From NCBI GenBank assembly GCA_019262145.1, contig CP076745.1, forward strand, positions 245,093 to 309,092: a stretch of DNA of 64,000 bases, in the 5' to 3' direction. The position numbers were made by a program, and so were the translations under genes. This document shows positions 17,493 to 27,397 of this stretch, piece by piece (position 1 is the stretch's first letter; the number at the start of each line of letters is the position of its first letter). Source of the stretch: Candidatus Methanogranum gryphiswaldense. GTDB lineage: Archaea; Thermoplasmatota; Thermoplasmata; Methanomassiliicoccales; Methanomethylophilaceae. The notes beneath the pieces were generated by a model that saw only the letters and a list, made by a program, of their open reading frames with translations, was not told the origin of the DNA and searched no databases.

Positions 17493-18185
17493 TCATCTTT
17501 CCATCTTGGTTATGCTGCCGTCGGGATGGGAGACCAATACGAACACGGCAGTGTTGAGGAACAATCCGTTCTCTACGACCCCTGGTATTACATCGATACG
17601 GGATTCGAGGAAGAACGGGCTTGGGATATCGTTGAACTTGCAGTCGTACACATAGTTCCCTCCATCTGTTTTGAAGATCTTCCCGTCCTTCATTCTGAGA
17701 ACAGGTTTGCATCCTTGTTTTTCCAGAGCATAAGCGGTACGGTTATGTCCATAAGGGATCACTTCTACAGGAAGTGAGCATTTGCTTCCAAGTTTCTCAA
17801 CAAGTTTGGATTCATCGACGATGATCACTTCGGTCACGGTAGCGGCCGCGACTATCTTTTCTCTGAGCAGGGCGCCGCCCAACCCTTTGATGAGTTGCAG
17901 ATTCGGGTCGACCTCATCCGCTCCATCGATGGTCACATCCACATGGTCCACGTCGCATAGGGGCACGATATTTATTCCGCATTCTTTGGCGAGCTCCTCG
18001 GTCTGGTGTGAGGTTGCCACACATGTAAGCTTGTATCCTTTTGCGACCAGTTCCCCCACTCTTTTTATTGCATAATATGCTGTGGAACCAGTTCCTAGAC
18101 CGACGATCATACCATCTTTGACATAGTCATTTACGGCTTTTTCAGCAACGATTTTCTTGAGGTTCGCGGTTTCGGCAGAAGTCAT
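17493..18185 (-). CDS. rpiA: Ribose-5-phosphate isomerase A
   Basis: 230 residues, full length. Motifs: GLGTGSTAYYAI (phosphate binding), TIDGADEVDPNLQLIKGLGGALLREKIVA (catalytic Asp/Lys region) and VDESKLVEKLG. Interconverts ribose-5-phosphate and ribulose-5-phosphate for nucleotide synthesis. The first 44 bp overlap the end of the creatininase-family gene upstream, a larger overlap than usual, but no later start would keep the N-terminal helix. Confidence 0.95.
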   Translation of the reverse strand: MTSAETANLKKIVAEKAVNDYVKDGMIVGLGTGSTAYYAIKRVGELVAKGYKLTCVATSHQTEELAKECGINIVPLCDVDHVDVTIDGADEVDPNLQLIKGLGGALLREKIVAAATVTEVIIVDESKLVEKLGSKCSLPVEVIPYGHNRTAYALEKQGCKPVLRMKDGKIFKTDGGNYVYDCKFNDIPSPFFLESRIDVIPGVVENGLFLNTAVFVLVSHPDGSITKMER

Positions 18186-18879
18186 TTTGGATCATCCCGA
18201 TTACTGTTTCTATGATATAATCGTTTATCATTTTTCCAAACTCGGGCGATGCTCTGGAAACATCTCCTTGGTAACCTTGGGGGAAGCATTTGCTGCCGTC
18301 TTTGAGTATCAGGTATGTCTGTTCGAATTGTCCTGTAGGTATCTTAGTGTTTTTTACCAGATCAGGACGGATGGCCATCAATCTCGAAGTTTCTATGCAT
18401 CCAGCATGCCCGTCATGTTTCAGATATGTAGCTATATCGAATCCTTCGGAAATGTACCAGTCCGAAAAGAATATCACTTGTACGTTCGTCTCTTTGACAG
18501 CTTTTTTGCATCCTTCTGATATTGCTGCTAGATGTCCGCTTCCAGCATGTCCGGCGATTATCATTATCTTATTGATGCCTTGTTCGTGCAGGGATATCAC
18601 AAGGTCGTATGCAATGGATCTGACGGTGTCGAATGATACACATAATGTTCCAGGCATGTTTTTTGTACTTGAATGCAAAGCATAGTTCACTGTTGGTGCG
18701 ATAAGGACATTCTCCAGTCTATTGGCGATCTTGTCAGCGATGAATATCGGCTGTATAGAATCCGCACTCAAGGGGAGATGCGGCCCATGTGCCTCACATG
18801 CTCCCCAAGGAATAATGACGACCGGATCGTTTTTGATAGTTTCTTTGAAGTCATCCCTTGTCATCTCTTCCATACGCAT
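18142..18879 (-). CDS. Creatininase-family amidohydrolase, candidate FAPy deformylase (ArfB-like)
   Basis: 245 residues from the ATG with GGTGAC 7 nt upstream. Family marks: IPWGACEAHGPHLPLSADS (metal ligands Glu, His, Asp), IIAGHAGSGH and HDGHAGCIETS. Creatininase-like ArfB in archaea removes the formyl group from the FAPy ribonucleotide in riboflavin/F420 synthesis; this is the most plausible role in a methanogen, but mycofactocin- or creatinine-type hydrolases share the fold. Overlap with rpiA (pentose phosphate supply) fits flavin/nucleotide metabolism. Confidence 0.8.
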   Translation of the reverse strand: MRMEEMTRDDFKETIKNDPVVIIPWGACEAHGPHLPLSADSIQPIFIADKIANRLENVLIAPTVNYALHSSTKNMPGTLCVSFDTVRSIAYDLVISLHEQGINKIMIIAGHAGSGHLAAISEGCKKAVKETNVQVIFFSDWYISEGFDIATYLKHDGHAGCIETSRLMAIRPDLVKNTKIPTGQFEQTYLILKDGSKCFPQGYQGDVSRASPEFGKMINDYIIETVIGMIQNDFCRNREPQENRC

Positions 18880-18932
18880 ATTGGGTGTCACCGTTGTAAA
18901 AGGTTAAATTATTATTGTGCACTCATAGCAGT

Positions 18933-19601
18933 ATGCGTTTGGCAGCTCTGTATTCAGGAGGAAAGGACTCAACGTTCTCCATGTATCTTGCAAAGCAGAT
19001 GGGACATGATATCCCATACATCGTGAATATAATTCCAGACGATGAGGCATCCTGGATATTTCACACTCCGAATCTGAATGTGGTACCATTGATGGCAGAA
19101 TCTATGGAAGTGGAGCTTGTAACAGCAAGAAGTACTGGTACGGAGCAAGGCGACATGGAAGGATTAAGGAATGCGTTGGAAGGATTGGACATCGAAGGTG
19201 TCGTGACCGGTGCAGTATGGTCAGATTATCAATGGGACCGTATGAACATGGTGTGTGGGGATCTCGGATTAAAGGTCATCACACCGCTCTGGAGAAAGGA
19301 CCAGGAAATGATACTTCGCGAAATGATCGATTCCGGTATCAAAGCGATAATTGTAGGTTGCTATGCTGAAGGTCTGGATGAATCTTGGTTAGGCCGTTTG
19401 ATAAATTCTGAGGCAGTAGAGGAATTGAAAAAGATACGTGAGAAGTACGGCATAAGCGTGATCGGTGAGGGTGGGGAGTATGAATCCCTGACCCTCGATT
19501 CTCCGATGCACAAGTTCCCTCTTGAGATAGTTTCTTCTGAAGTGGAATGGAAAAAGAACAATGGCACCCTTCGTGTGAAGAATGCCAGGTTGGTCAATTG
19601 A
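18933..19601 (+). CDS. dph6: Diphthine--ammonia ligase-like ATP pyrophosphatase
   Basis: 222 residues from the ATG at 18933. PP-loop SGGKDSTFSMYLA at the N-terminus, GVVTGAVWSDYQ, and GEGGEYESLTLDSP near the C-terminus define the Dph6/MJ0570 family. It catalyses the last step of diphthamide formation on EF-2, the amidation of diphthine; the EF-2 target gene begins at 63558 in this window. Its stop codon is immediately followed by the stop of the convergent helicase gene. Confidence 0.9.
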   Translation: MRLAALYSGGKDSTFSMYLAKQMGHDIPYIVNIIPDDEASWIFHTPNLNVVPLMAESMEVELVTARSTGTEQGDMEGLRNALEGLDIEGVVTGAVWSDYQWDRMNMVCGDLGLKVITPLWRKDQEMILREMIDSGIKAIIVGCYAEGLDESWLGRLINSEAVEELKKIREKYGISVIGEGGEYESLTLDSPMHKFPLEIVSSEVEWKKNNGTLRVKNARLVN

Positions 19602-22600
19602 TCAAGCTTTGTGTTCTATCGCCCTGACTATCTTGTTGATCTCTTCTTCTGAGTTCTTCCACATTCCAGGGGTCCAGACCCTGTGTATGTGCCATCCTCT
19701 GGATTCAAGATATTTCTGTCTGTGATAGTCCCTTTCCCTTGTTGTGGTGGACATCTCATAGATGTGGCTGTCGCATTCCACGCCCAATATGAATTTGCCA
19801 TCCTGTTTTATCGCAAGGTCTATCTGGTATCCTCCGATACCAATGTTCCTTTCGACCGTGTAGCCTTTCCTGACAAGAGTGTTATATATGCGGTCCAGGA
19901 CCGTCGAGTCATCGTGTATTATCTTATCTGATTCCCATCTTTCGTTGCCAAAAGAGTTGAGTATGCTTATTGCGAGGTCCTTTTGTCCGTTGTTGACCGC
20001 CCAGGCATACTGTAGGTATTTCTTCAGTATCTTCGGGCCATCATTCTTGGAGTCATCTATCTGAAGTTCTTCAGGGTCGAAGGAAGTGACGATGTGTATC
20101 TTTTTCTTTGCACGGCTTATCGCAACGTTGAGACGGTTTTCTCCTCCGCGGTTGTTCAACCAACCGAATCTCTGCATAAGTTTTCCATCCTTGTTCTTTG
20201 CATATCCTATGGAGAACATTATGACATCTCTTTCATCGCCTTGGACGCTTTCGATGTTCTTTATGAACAGGCCCACATCTTCTCCGTTGTCGAAACGGCG
20301 AGCCTCATCGTTAACGGTCTTCCCGAATACCTGGTCTTTGGATGATTCCTCATCGATAAGGTCATTGATGAGGTCCCTTTGAGAAACGTTGAAGGTTATT
20401 ATCCCTATGGTCTCGTTCTCTTTTCTGGTCATGAAAAAGTCCTTGAGTAGTTCCAGGACCTTTTGGGCCTCGGCCATATTGGCCTTGTTCTCCCATACGC
20501 CATTGACCTTATGGGCCTCTATCGGGGGCTTTTCAGGCTGGACCACATTAGGTGAAACGTATAGCTTACCGCCGTAGAATGCATAATTGGAGAACGCAAT
20601 GAGTTCTTCGTATTTCGATCTATAATGGAAATTCAGGAGTATGTTGTCGTAACGGGACCTTGCAAGGTCGAGCAAGGACTCTTCTTCAAGTGCCGCGGAG
20701 ACCTCATCGTCCTCACTGTTATCGTCATCGCTTTCGAAATCGATACGCCCAGTACCGAGATTCGAGGGACGAAGCTGTTTGTTGTCCCCGGCAATGACGA
20801 CCTTCTTTGCCCTGTATATGGAAGGTATTCCCTTTTCCACGTACATCTGGGAGGCTTCGTCGAATATCAGAAGGTCGAACACGCCCATCTCCAGCGGTAT
20901 TATTTCCGATACCACTTCAGGTGTCAGCAGCCAGACCTTCACTCCTTTGAAAAGTTCGTATCCGTAGCGATTTATGAATTTGTTGAGGGACCATTTGCGT
21001 TTGTTCTCTATAATTCTGTTAATGTCTCCGCGTCTCTTGGATTCAGTTATGTATCTGAGGTTCTCTTGGAGCACTTCTTCTACCTTGTCACGGGTCAAGA
21101 TCTTCTTCTGTTCGATCTTTCTATCGATATTCGCAATTATGCTATCGAAATCTTGAATCTCTTGAAGTATCATCTTGTTCGCGGCATCGAATTCCTGAAG
21201 ATGGGTATTTAAGATGTATTTGTACATCTGGTCGTTGCTTTCTTCGAAGGAGACCTTCATCTCTTTAGACATAGCGAGGAGATTGTGTCCGTAGATGCGT
21301 TCGTCCTCGTTCAATTTATTGTATACTGTCGCCCTTGCAGAGTACAGGTCATAATCATTCAACCTGTCGATGATGCTCTTGGGATCATTCATGAACGTAT
21401 TGATGGTCTGTTCATTGTAATTTACAAAGTATTTGTCCAGCATGAGTGTGGTCTCACGGTTGACCTTTCCCTTCGAGAAAAGTCTTGACATGAAACCTTT
21501 ACTGTTGAGATCTTTGATCTGGCCTTCAAGATCCAATAGGTCGGCCTTCATCTCTCCGACATTGTATTCAGAAAGATTGGGTTTCATCAATGTAAGCCAT
21601 GGCGTCTTATCGATGCAATCACAGTACTCTTTGAAGTTGGTCATCAGAGTAGGGTCATGATATTCTCTGGTCAGTTCTTTCACGACCGGATATTTCAAGC
21701 CCAAAATCTTTGAAGATACGTTGTTCTTGATCGTCCTGTATTCGTCCAATTGTCTTTTGTCCGTCAGGTCGAGCCACTTATCCATGGAGTATAATTTGTA
21801 AGGCGCTATTCCGAATTCACACGGAGTGTATATTGCATTGGCGATGTTGGAAAGCATATCGACATCTTGGTCGATGCTTTCGGATAGTTCTTTGAGATCC
21901 GTTCCCGATTTGCAATTCTTAGTCTCCAACATATGGCCCAATTGCATATAGAAATCTTCTTTGTCACACACATCATCGATCATCAGACAATATTTGGAGA
22001 GATTGCCCAGTCTTGAATAGACAACATCCAATGCCGTCTTCTTTTCAGAAACCATCAGGACCGTTTTTCCTTCTGTGATCGCAGAGGTTATCAGTCCTGT
22101 GATGACCTGTGATTTTCCTGTACCTGGAGGGCCTTGTACGACCAATCTGTCATCTTTGTTTATGGCCGTCAGTACATTCTCTTGTGCACTGTTCAGGGAG
22201 TTTATGTAAGTGATATTGACCTCTGAGGTTTCCATCCCCCTGCTCTTTATGTCCTCCGCTGACAACGGGTGGGGTAGCTCAGATAGATAGTCGCTTAGGT
22301 TAAGGTCTGCAACAAGGTCGCATAAGATCTCATTGATCTCGCCTTTGGAAATGAGGTCATCAAAATCCTTTTGGATGCTGTTGGAATATGTGGGATATTT
22401 TCCAAGTACCATATTCTGGACCATATGGATCTCGCCAGGACCGTATTTCGGGAATTCTCCAGTCTTGTACTCGACGAATTCGGTGGGTAGGCCGTATACG
22501 CAGTTGATAGGTATCTTCTGATCCGCATAGAATTGGATAAGATTGGAAATGAATGATTCTGCCGTGTAGTCATCGATAACGTTATTTGGAAGAGGGCGGT

Positions 22601-23330
22601 TCTTTCCACTGAATTTGACGAAAGCGGTTACTAGTGAGTTGTTGTATACTGGGTCTCTTGACGAATCAAAGGAGAGGGATATGGACCTGGCATCTTTTTC
22701 CAATATTACAGGAAATAGTGCAAGCGGGCAACGTATGTCGAATTCGTCTCCAGGTAGTTTTCCTTCTGCGAAGGGATATGCAATATAGAGGTCGTATTGT
22801 CCTCTTTCCCTTTGGTCCCTGTTGACCTCCCTTATGATCTCGTTTAGGTCCTTGTATATCTGGGCGTCCTCTTTTCCTCTGGCGGTGTCACATAGTTTGA
22901 GTACACGTTTTTTTCCGAACAAAAGTCCCATGTAATCTTGGTTTTGAATCTTTATGAGGTCGAATGATAGCTTTTTGGTCGTCTTCGGTTGGAAAAGAAG
23001 ACGATTCGCCCTACTGATGTTTATCAGTTTCTTCTGAAGATCTCTTAAGGTCTGGACAACATCCTTGTCCATACAGCTTCCTTTGGCTGCAGTTATAGCA
23101 TATTTTTTTGTGATGCTTAGGAATTCATCACCGTAGATTTCAACGAATTTTGGACCTATGCCGACAATAGCCTGAAAATCTTCGAGTTTTGTGGGTATGC
23201 GTAAAGCCATCTCATTTAACGCATCGTCATCACAGATGGGGGGTTCTCTACCATTAGAGTAGGTATTTTCTCTGCGAAGGCGATCCCTCAAATCGCAAAG
23301 CTCAGAATAAAGATCATTATCTAGTCCCAT
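19602..23330 (-). CDS. HRDC domain / DUF4011-type SF1 helicase / Vsr-like nuclease fusion
   Basis: 1242 residues from the ATG with GGTGG upstream. N-terminal HRDC-like domain (residues 1-80: LRDRLRREN, then DDALNEMALRIPTKLEDFQAI and IVGIGPKFVEIYG), a DUF4011-like region, a superfamily 1 helicase core (Walker A VVQGPPGTGKSQ near 400; LLIFDEASQM near 820; GDNKQLRPS; ESVQGDERDVIMFSIGY; RLNVAISRAKK), and a C-terminal MTES_1575/DUF559-like PD-(D/E)xK nuclease (GYQIDLAI, GVECDSH, RGWHIHRVWT). Such large proteins occur in genome maintenance or defence. It stands alone, not in a recognisable defence operon. Confidence 0.85.
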   Translation of the reverse strand: MGLDNDLYSELCDLRDRLRRENTYSNGREPPICDDDALNEMALRIPTKLEDFQAIVGIGPKFVEIYGDEFLSITKKYAITAAKGSCMDKDVVQTLRDLQKKLINISRANRLLFQPKTTKKLSFDLIKIQNQDYMGLLFGKKRVLKLCDTARGKEDAQIYKDLNEIIREVNRDQRERGQYDLYIAYPFAEGKLPGDEFDIRCPLALFPVILEKDARSISLSFDSSRDPVYNNSLVTAFVKFSGKNRPLPNNVIDDYTAESFISNLIQFYADQKIPINCVYGLPTEFVEYKTGEFPKYGPGEIHMVQNMVLGKYPTYSNSIQKDFDDLISKGEINEILCDLVADLNLSDYLSELPHPLSAEDIKSRGMETSEVNITYINSLNSAQENVLTAINKDDRLVVQGPPGTGKSQVITGLITSAITEGKTVLMVSEKKTALDVVYSRLGNLSKYCLMIDDVCDKEDFYMQLGHMLETKNCKSGTDLKELSESIDQDVDMLSNIANAIYTPCEFGIAPYKLYSMDKWLDLTDKRQLDEYRTIKNNVSSKILGLKYPVVKELTREYHDPTLMTNFKEYCDCIDKTPWLTLMKPNLSEYNVGEMKADLLDLEGQIKDLNSKGFMSRLFSKGKVNRETTLMLDKYFVNYNEQTINTFMNDPKSIIDRLNDYDLYSARATVYNKLNEDERIYGHNLLAMSKEMKVSFEESNDQMYKYILNTHLQEFDAANKMILQEIQDFDSIIANIDRKIEQKKILTRDKVEEVLQENLRYITESKRRGDINRIIENKRKWSLNKFINRYGYELFKGVKVWLLTPEVVSEIIPLEMGVFDLLIFDEASQMYVEKGIPSIYRAKKVVIAGDNKQLRPSNLGTGRIDFESDDDNSEDDEVSAALEEESLLDLARSRYDNILLNFHYRSKYEELIAFSNYAFYGGKLYVSPNVVQPEKPPIEAHKVNGVWENKANMAEAQKVLELLKDFFMTRKENETIGIITFNVSQRDLINDLIDEESSKDQVFGKTVNDEARRFDNGEDVGLFIKNIESVQGDERDVIMFSIGYAKNKDGKLMQRFGWLNNRGGENRLNVAISRAKKKIHIVTSFDPEELQIDDSKNDGPKILKKYLQYAWAVNNGQKDLAISILNSFGNERWESDKIIHDDSTVLDRIYNTLVRKGYTVERNIGIGGYQIDLAIKQDGKFILGVECDSHIYEMSTTTRERDYHRQKYLESRGWHIHRVWTPGMWKNSEEEINKIVRAIEHKA

Positions 23331-23412
23331 CGTTTCCACCAATGTACTACATTCGATTTAATCTTGCGTACATGCACGATACGCTTATAGGTCTGAAGAG
23401 CATCGTTTTTCC

Positions 23413-23799
23413 ATGGTGTCGACGGGTATCGTAAATCAAAGAAGTTCAATGGTGACCGAAGAAAACACCGCGAAAGCATGTGGAAGTGGAACTTTACAAG
23501 TATATGCCACTCCAGCAATGATCTTATTGATCGAGGAAACAGCTGCCGATAGTGTAGTGAATGAATTACAAGAGGGAGAGACCACTGTTGGTACATTATT
23601 GGACGTAAAGCACACATCCGCATCACCTATTGGGATGGCCATAAACTGTAGGACAGAACTGATCGAGATAGACAGATCGAGACTCAGATTCAAGGTGGAC
23701 GTATTCGATTCCAAAGGAGAGATAGGTACTGGCTTTCATGAGAGATTCATTGTCAGGTCAGACAAGTTCATGATGAGGACACAGTCAAAATTAGAATGA
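23413..23799 (+). CDS. Hotdog-fold thioesterase, FlK-like
   Basis: 128 residues. MVTEENTAKACGSGTLQVYATPAMILLIEETA and TVGTLLDVKHTSASPIGM match the fluoroacetyl-CoA thioesterase-like branch of the hotdog fold, with the Thr/Glu/His catalytic set in place (Thr in VYATP, Glu in IEET, His in VKHTS). Presumably hydrolyses an acyl-CoA; the substrate is not known. TTATAGG about 28 nt before the ATG predicts a leaderless message. Divergent from the helicase. Confidence 0.85.
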   Translation: MVSTGIVNQRSSMVTEENTAKACGSGTLQVYATPAMILLIEETAADSVVNELQEGETTVGTLLDVKHTSASPIGMAINCRTELIEIDRSRLRFKVDVFDSKGEIGTGFHERFIVRSDKFMMRTQSKLE

Positions 23800-23808
23800 A
23801 TATTTTCA

Positions 23809-25101
23809 TTAACCCAACAGTGATAGTAATGCATCTGACATTCCCGTCTCAGATATCAGAACTGGCAATATGAGACATCCTGTGAGCGGGATCCTTCCTG
23901 TTCCTGTGATTATTGGTATGAAGCCTACTATTGTGGCGATAAAAAGGAATGCAAGTCCGAAAGGGCCGGTCAGCAAAAATACAAGAACTACCATCAGAAC
24001 AATAATGAATTTGTTAAGTACCAGCAGATCGAATCTGTTCGCAATTCTGCTCATGATCTTGCCCGATTCTATTGTGATCCAATATCCCATAACGGTTGCT
24101 ACAGCGGTGCTCAACAGTAAAAGCAGGAATGCTTCTGAACAGAATCCGAATATGCTGTCACCGATGATCTCTTTTATTACCAATACTGTTCCAGACCTTC
24201 CGCTTCCCGATACAGAAAGTGTCACAATAGAGAAAATTGCAGTTACCGTTCCTATCGAGGCCACCATCGATATGAATTTGGCCGGGTCATTTTCAGGGGT
24301 CACCGTGGATGCAAGTGATGCCCCTGCTGTGGAGGTAATGCCAGGATACCATCCGGCGACACATCCCATCAATACGCCCTTTATACCAGGTAGTGGTCCG
24401 ACCGGATCTGTCAATGTGTCCCTTTGAATAGGCATCCTCGCGGTCCTTGTAGACATAAGAAGGGCAGGTATACCGAACAATCCTGACAGGAGGGGGAACA
24501 GCAGGGTGCCCTCACCAAGTATTCCAGAACAGGGAAAATTTCCATACATGCATTGAAATCCAAGGCACCCCGATACGATAATTAGAATGACGGCCCACAG
24601 TTTGTGCTCTTTTTCATTTATGATCATGACCGCTAGTGCCAGCATTAGTACGGAGAAGGTTATTGTATCAAGATCATCCGCAAGTCCATTCAGCATGAGA
24701 TATTGAATTGGTATGGAAAGGAGCAATGCAAAACCTGCACCGATCGCGCTTCCTATTGCAGCCGATCTTACCGCTGCCATACCCTGCCCGGCCATTAGAA
24801 GTCTGTGTCCCGGAAGAATACTCAATGTCTCATCTGGGTCTGGAGCACCTGTGAATATAGAAGGAACAAAATCCACGAACGAATGTACCACTGATGCGGA
24901 CATGATGAATGCAGAGACAAGTATCGGTACCCAGGAAGGATCGGCAAAACCAGAGATGACGGTCGAGATCGAGGGATATGCGATGAGCATCACCGATGCA
25001 AGTGTGTTGACATGTATTCCAGGCACGAGTCCGGTGAACGTTCCTGCTAGAGATCCCAGAACGCTCATGATCACGATTAGAATTATTATTCCTGGGTCCA
25101 C
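23809..25101 (-). CDS. TctA-like (DUF112) membrane permease
   Basis: 430 residues with about ten or more transmembrane segments and the tripartite tricarboxylate transporter TctA-type signature near the N-terminus (GTFTGLVPGIHVNTLA) and a matching second repeat (MGCVAGWYPGITSTAGASL). Archaeal members usually occur without TctB or TctC, as here, so transport mode and substrate are unknown. Starts with GTG (25099-25101) preceded by GTGAT. Confidence 0.85.
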   Translation of the reverse strand: MDPGIIILIVIMSVLGSLAGTFTGLVPGIHVNTLASVMLIAYPSISTVISGFADPSWVPILVSAFIMSASVVHSFVDFVPSIFTGAPDPDETLSILPGHRLLMAGQGMAAVRSAAIGSAIGAGFALLLSIPIQYLMLNGLADDLDTITFSVLMLALAVMIINEKEHKLWAVILIIVSGCLGFQCMYGNFPCSGILGEGTLLFPLLSGLFGIPALLMSTRTARMPIQRDTLTDPVGPLPGIKGVLMGCVAGWYPGITSTAGASLASTVTPENDPAKFISMVASIGTVTAIFSIVTLSVSGSGRSGTVLVIKEIIGDSIFGFCSEAFLLLLLSTAVATVMGYWITIESGKIMSRIANRFDLLVLNKFIIVLMVVLVFLLTGPFGLAFLFIATIVGFIPIITGTGRIPLTGCLILPVLISETGMSDALLSLLG

Positions 25102-25211
25102 ATATCACGAGTCTTTTTTGTCACTTAATAGGCGGGCGTTTACAGTTATGTTACCTGTGCATAAATCTGTACCCTTTTTATAAAATGGCATCCATAACGA
25201 CATCGATCAGT

Positions 25212-26279
25212 ATGGATATGGATCAGAGGATAAACCTTGTAATCAGGAATTCGGAAGAACTTGTGAACGAAGAGGAATTAAGGACTCTTTTTGCGACCAA
25301 GGAATATCCTACAGCCTATATAGGGTTCGAGCCGTCTGGTCTTGTTCATCTGGGGTGGGTCATGGTCACACAGAAGATCAAGGACCTATGTGATGCTGGT
25401 TTCAGAGTGATAATTTTCTGGGCAGATTGGCACGCTTACATAAACGATAAACTTGCGGGGAACTTAGAGAACATAAGACAATGTGCCAGGTACATGGAGG
25501 ATTGTTTCATCGCCCTCGGAGTGCCAAGAGATAAGGTCGAATTCAAATACGCCAGCGACATAATCAGCGATCCTAAGTACTGGGAGTACGTCATAAAGAT
25601 AGGAAAGGCAAATTCTATGGCCAGGATAAAGAGGGCCATGACGATAATGGGTCGTTCTGAGGATGAAGCGGAAGTCGATTCTTCAAAGGTCCTGTACCCA
25701 TTGATGCAGACTGCGGACATCTTCTACCTGAATGTGGACATGGCATATGCAGGAATGGACCAAAGAAGGATACACATGCTTGCCAGGGATGTTGCTGAAA
25801 AGGTAGGTTGGACGAAGCCTTTGGCGCTTCACACACCGCTCTTGCCTGGATTGGACGGCGGTAACAGGATGGATCCCGCTGCTGCAAAGATGTCGAAGAG
25901 CAAGCCTAATTCCAATATCACCATACACGATGACGATGAGTTCATAAAGGTAAAAATGAAAAAGGCCTTCTGCCCTCCGGAAAAGGAGAAAGAAGACGAG
26001 AATCCTGTTCTTCTCTTGTGTAAATACATCATTTTCCCACGTTTGGGGAAGATGGATATCACGCGTCCCGAGAAGTTCGGAGGCAACCTGTCATTTTCCA
26101 ATTATGGTGAGTTATCAGAAGCATACTATTCTGGTAAATTATTCCCTCTTGATCTCAAGAATGGTGCCGCAGAGAATCTTGGGAAGATACTCACACCGGT
26201 TCGTGAGTATTTCACAGTGCATTCCGAGAATTACGAGTCTATGAAGATCATATTCGAGGGTCAGACCAAACTTCGTTAA
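25212..26279 (+). CDS. tyrS: Tyrosine--tRNA ligase
   Basis: About 355 residues. Class I signature in the archaeal form: YIGFEPSGLVHLGW (HIGH variant) and KMSKSKPNSNI (KMSKS); Tyr-recognition region LMQTADIFYLNVDMAYAGMDQRRIHMLA. A longer frame begins at 25185, but a TTTATAAAA box overlaps that ATG; transcription would start near 25205-25212, and the chosen MDMDQ start aligns with known archaeal enzymes. Its cognate intron-containing tRNA-Tyr is at 14925. Confidence 0.94.
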   Translation: MDMDQRINLVIRNSEELVNEEELRTLFATKEYPTAYIGFEPSGLVHLGWVMVTQKIKDLCDAGFRVIIFWADWHAYINDKLAGNLENIRQCARYMEDCFIALGVPRDKVEFKYASDIISDPKYWEYVIKIGKANSMARIKRAMTIMGRSEDEAEVDSSKVLYPLMQTADIFYLNVDMAYAGMDQRRIHMLARDVAEKVGWTKPLALHTPLLPGLDGGNRMDPAAAKMSKSKPNSNITIHDDDEFIKVKMKKAFCPPEKEKEDENPVLLLCKYIIFPRLGKMDITRPEKFGGNLSFSNYGELSEAYYSGKLFPLDLKNGAAENLGKILTPVREYFTVHSENYESMKIIFEGQTKLR

Positions 26280-26281
26280 AT

Positions 26282-27274
26282 TCATTCAATGCCAGTATTG
26301 TCTGTTGACATACTGGCCTTTATCTTTCTGAATTCATCCATGGTTTTCATCAAACACATGTGAAGCATTGCGTCTGCATCTCCTGTTCCTGATAGTCCTG
26401 CAGCTCCTCCGTGACCTCCTCCATCCGTATCGGTCTCTATGCTTAGGTCACCGAGTATGTTCCCCAGATGTATGCCTCTGCGGACCATTTCCTGTGTCGC
26501 CCTCGCACTCAAACGGAATTCAGTATCTCTCTGGGAGCATACGAATGCGATATCTGCTCCGGCGGAGATTATTGCTCTGCATGCGGAAGCCTCAAAGCTA
26601 CTTCCGATAGAAATAGCCACGATCATATCGCCTATACGGTCGAATTTACTGCGTTCTATGGTCTTCATAACGGCGATCCTTTCTGACATGGTCATAGTTG
26701 AACGTGTGAGATTCATTGCCTCGTCCATGGCAGTGTCGGACCTTTCAAGAAGTTCTGCGAAGGCATGAAGTAGTTTAGGATCTGCAAATTGAAAATGTCC
26801 GCTATCTGTTAGCATTCCGCCGAGGAGTGCCAGTGTGACGTTCTTGTTGATCTCTATGTTCTCATTTTCTAAAAGGTCCTTGATCAATTCGCAACACGAG
26901 ACCTTTGAATTATCACAATAGAAATGCATGTCCTTCCATTTTCCGGTCGGCATGTGGTGATCAATGATCACACTGCCGGGAGGGACCTCGACCGATCCAG
27001 GTTTGAATTGTTCCGGAGAGGATGTATCAACGACGACAACTAATTCATAGTCTTCAAGATTACATTCATCCAATATTTTCATTTCTAATTTTTCTGCTAC
27101 CATTTTGGCAACACGGTCAACTCCTCCGGGAGCATAAACATCTGCAGGTGGAAAGCATCTCGATACAGCATATGCTGACCCAATAGCATCCATATCGGCA
27201 TTACCATGGACCAGTACGATCTTTTTCACGTTTCTCAGTTTCTCTGCGGCGGAGGCTAATGTTTGACTGTCCAT
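26282..27274 (-). CDS. DHH-family phosphoesterase (NrnA/RecJ-like)
   Basis: 330 residues from ATG; the upstream in-frame extension lies over the promoter (TATATATC about 24 nt before the ATG). DHH signature: VLVHGNADMDAIGSAYA, VVVVDTSSP, VIIDHHMPTG; DHHA1 end GGHGGAAG. Family members degrade short oligonucleotides, cyclic dinucleotides or pAp. It abuts tyrS tail to tail with 2 bp between stops. Confidence 0.85.
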   Translation of the reverse strand: MDSQTLASAAEKLRNVKKIVLVHGNADMDAIGSAYAVSRCFPPADVYAPGGVDRVAKMVAEKLEMKILDECNLEDYELVVVVDTSSPEQFKPGSVEVPPGSVIIDHHMPTGKWKDMHFYCDNSKVSCCELIKDLLENENIEINKNVTLALLGGMLTDSGHFQFADPKLLHAFAELLERSDTAMDEAMNLTRSTMTMSERIAVMKTIERSKFDRIGDMIVAISIGSSFEASACRAIISAGADIAFVCSQRDTEFRLSARATQEMVRRGIHLGNILGDLSIETDTDGGGHGGAAGLSGTGDADAMLHMCLMKTMDEFRKIKASMSTDNTGIE

Positions 27275-27313
27275 TTCAATCACATTTGATGATATATAGA
27301 ATGTAAAATTGAC

Positions 27314-27338
27314 GGGGCTGGTGTTGTTCACCAACCCC
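27314..27338 (-). terminator. Hairpin terminator after the ABC exporter operon
   Basis: Inverted repeat GGGGTTGGTG / CACCAGCCCC (one mismatch, 5-nt loop) on the minus strand, followed by a T-containing stretch. Lies downstream of the permease gene and just upstream of the DHH gene promoter. Confidence 0.55.
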
Positions 27339-27397
27339 AATCAGTGGTTTATGCGTTTACAGGGGTCCTGATGACGATTTTAATATTTATATCGTGG

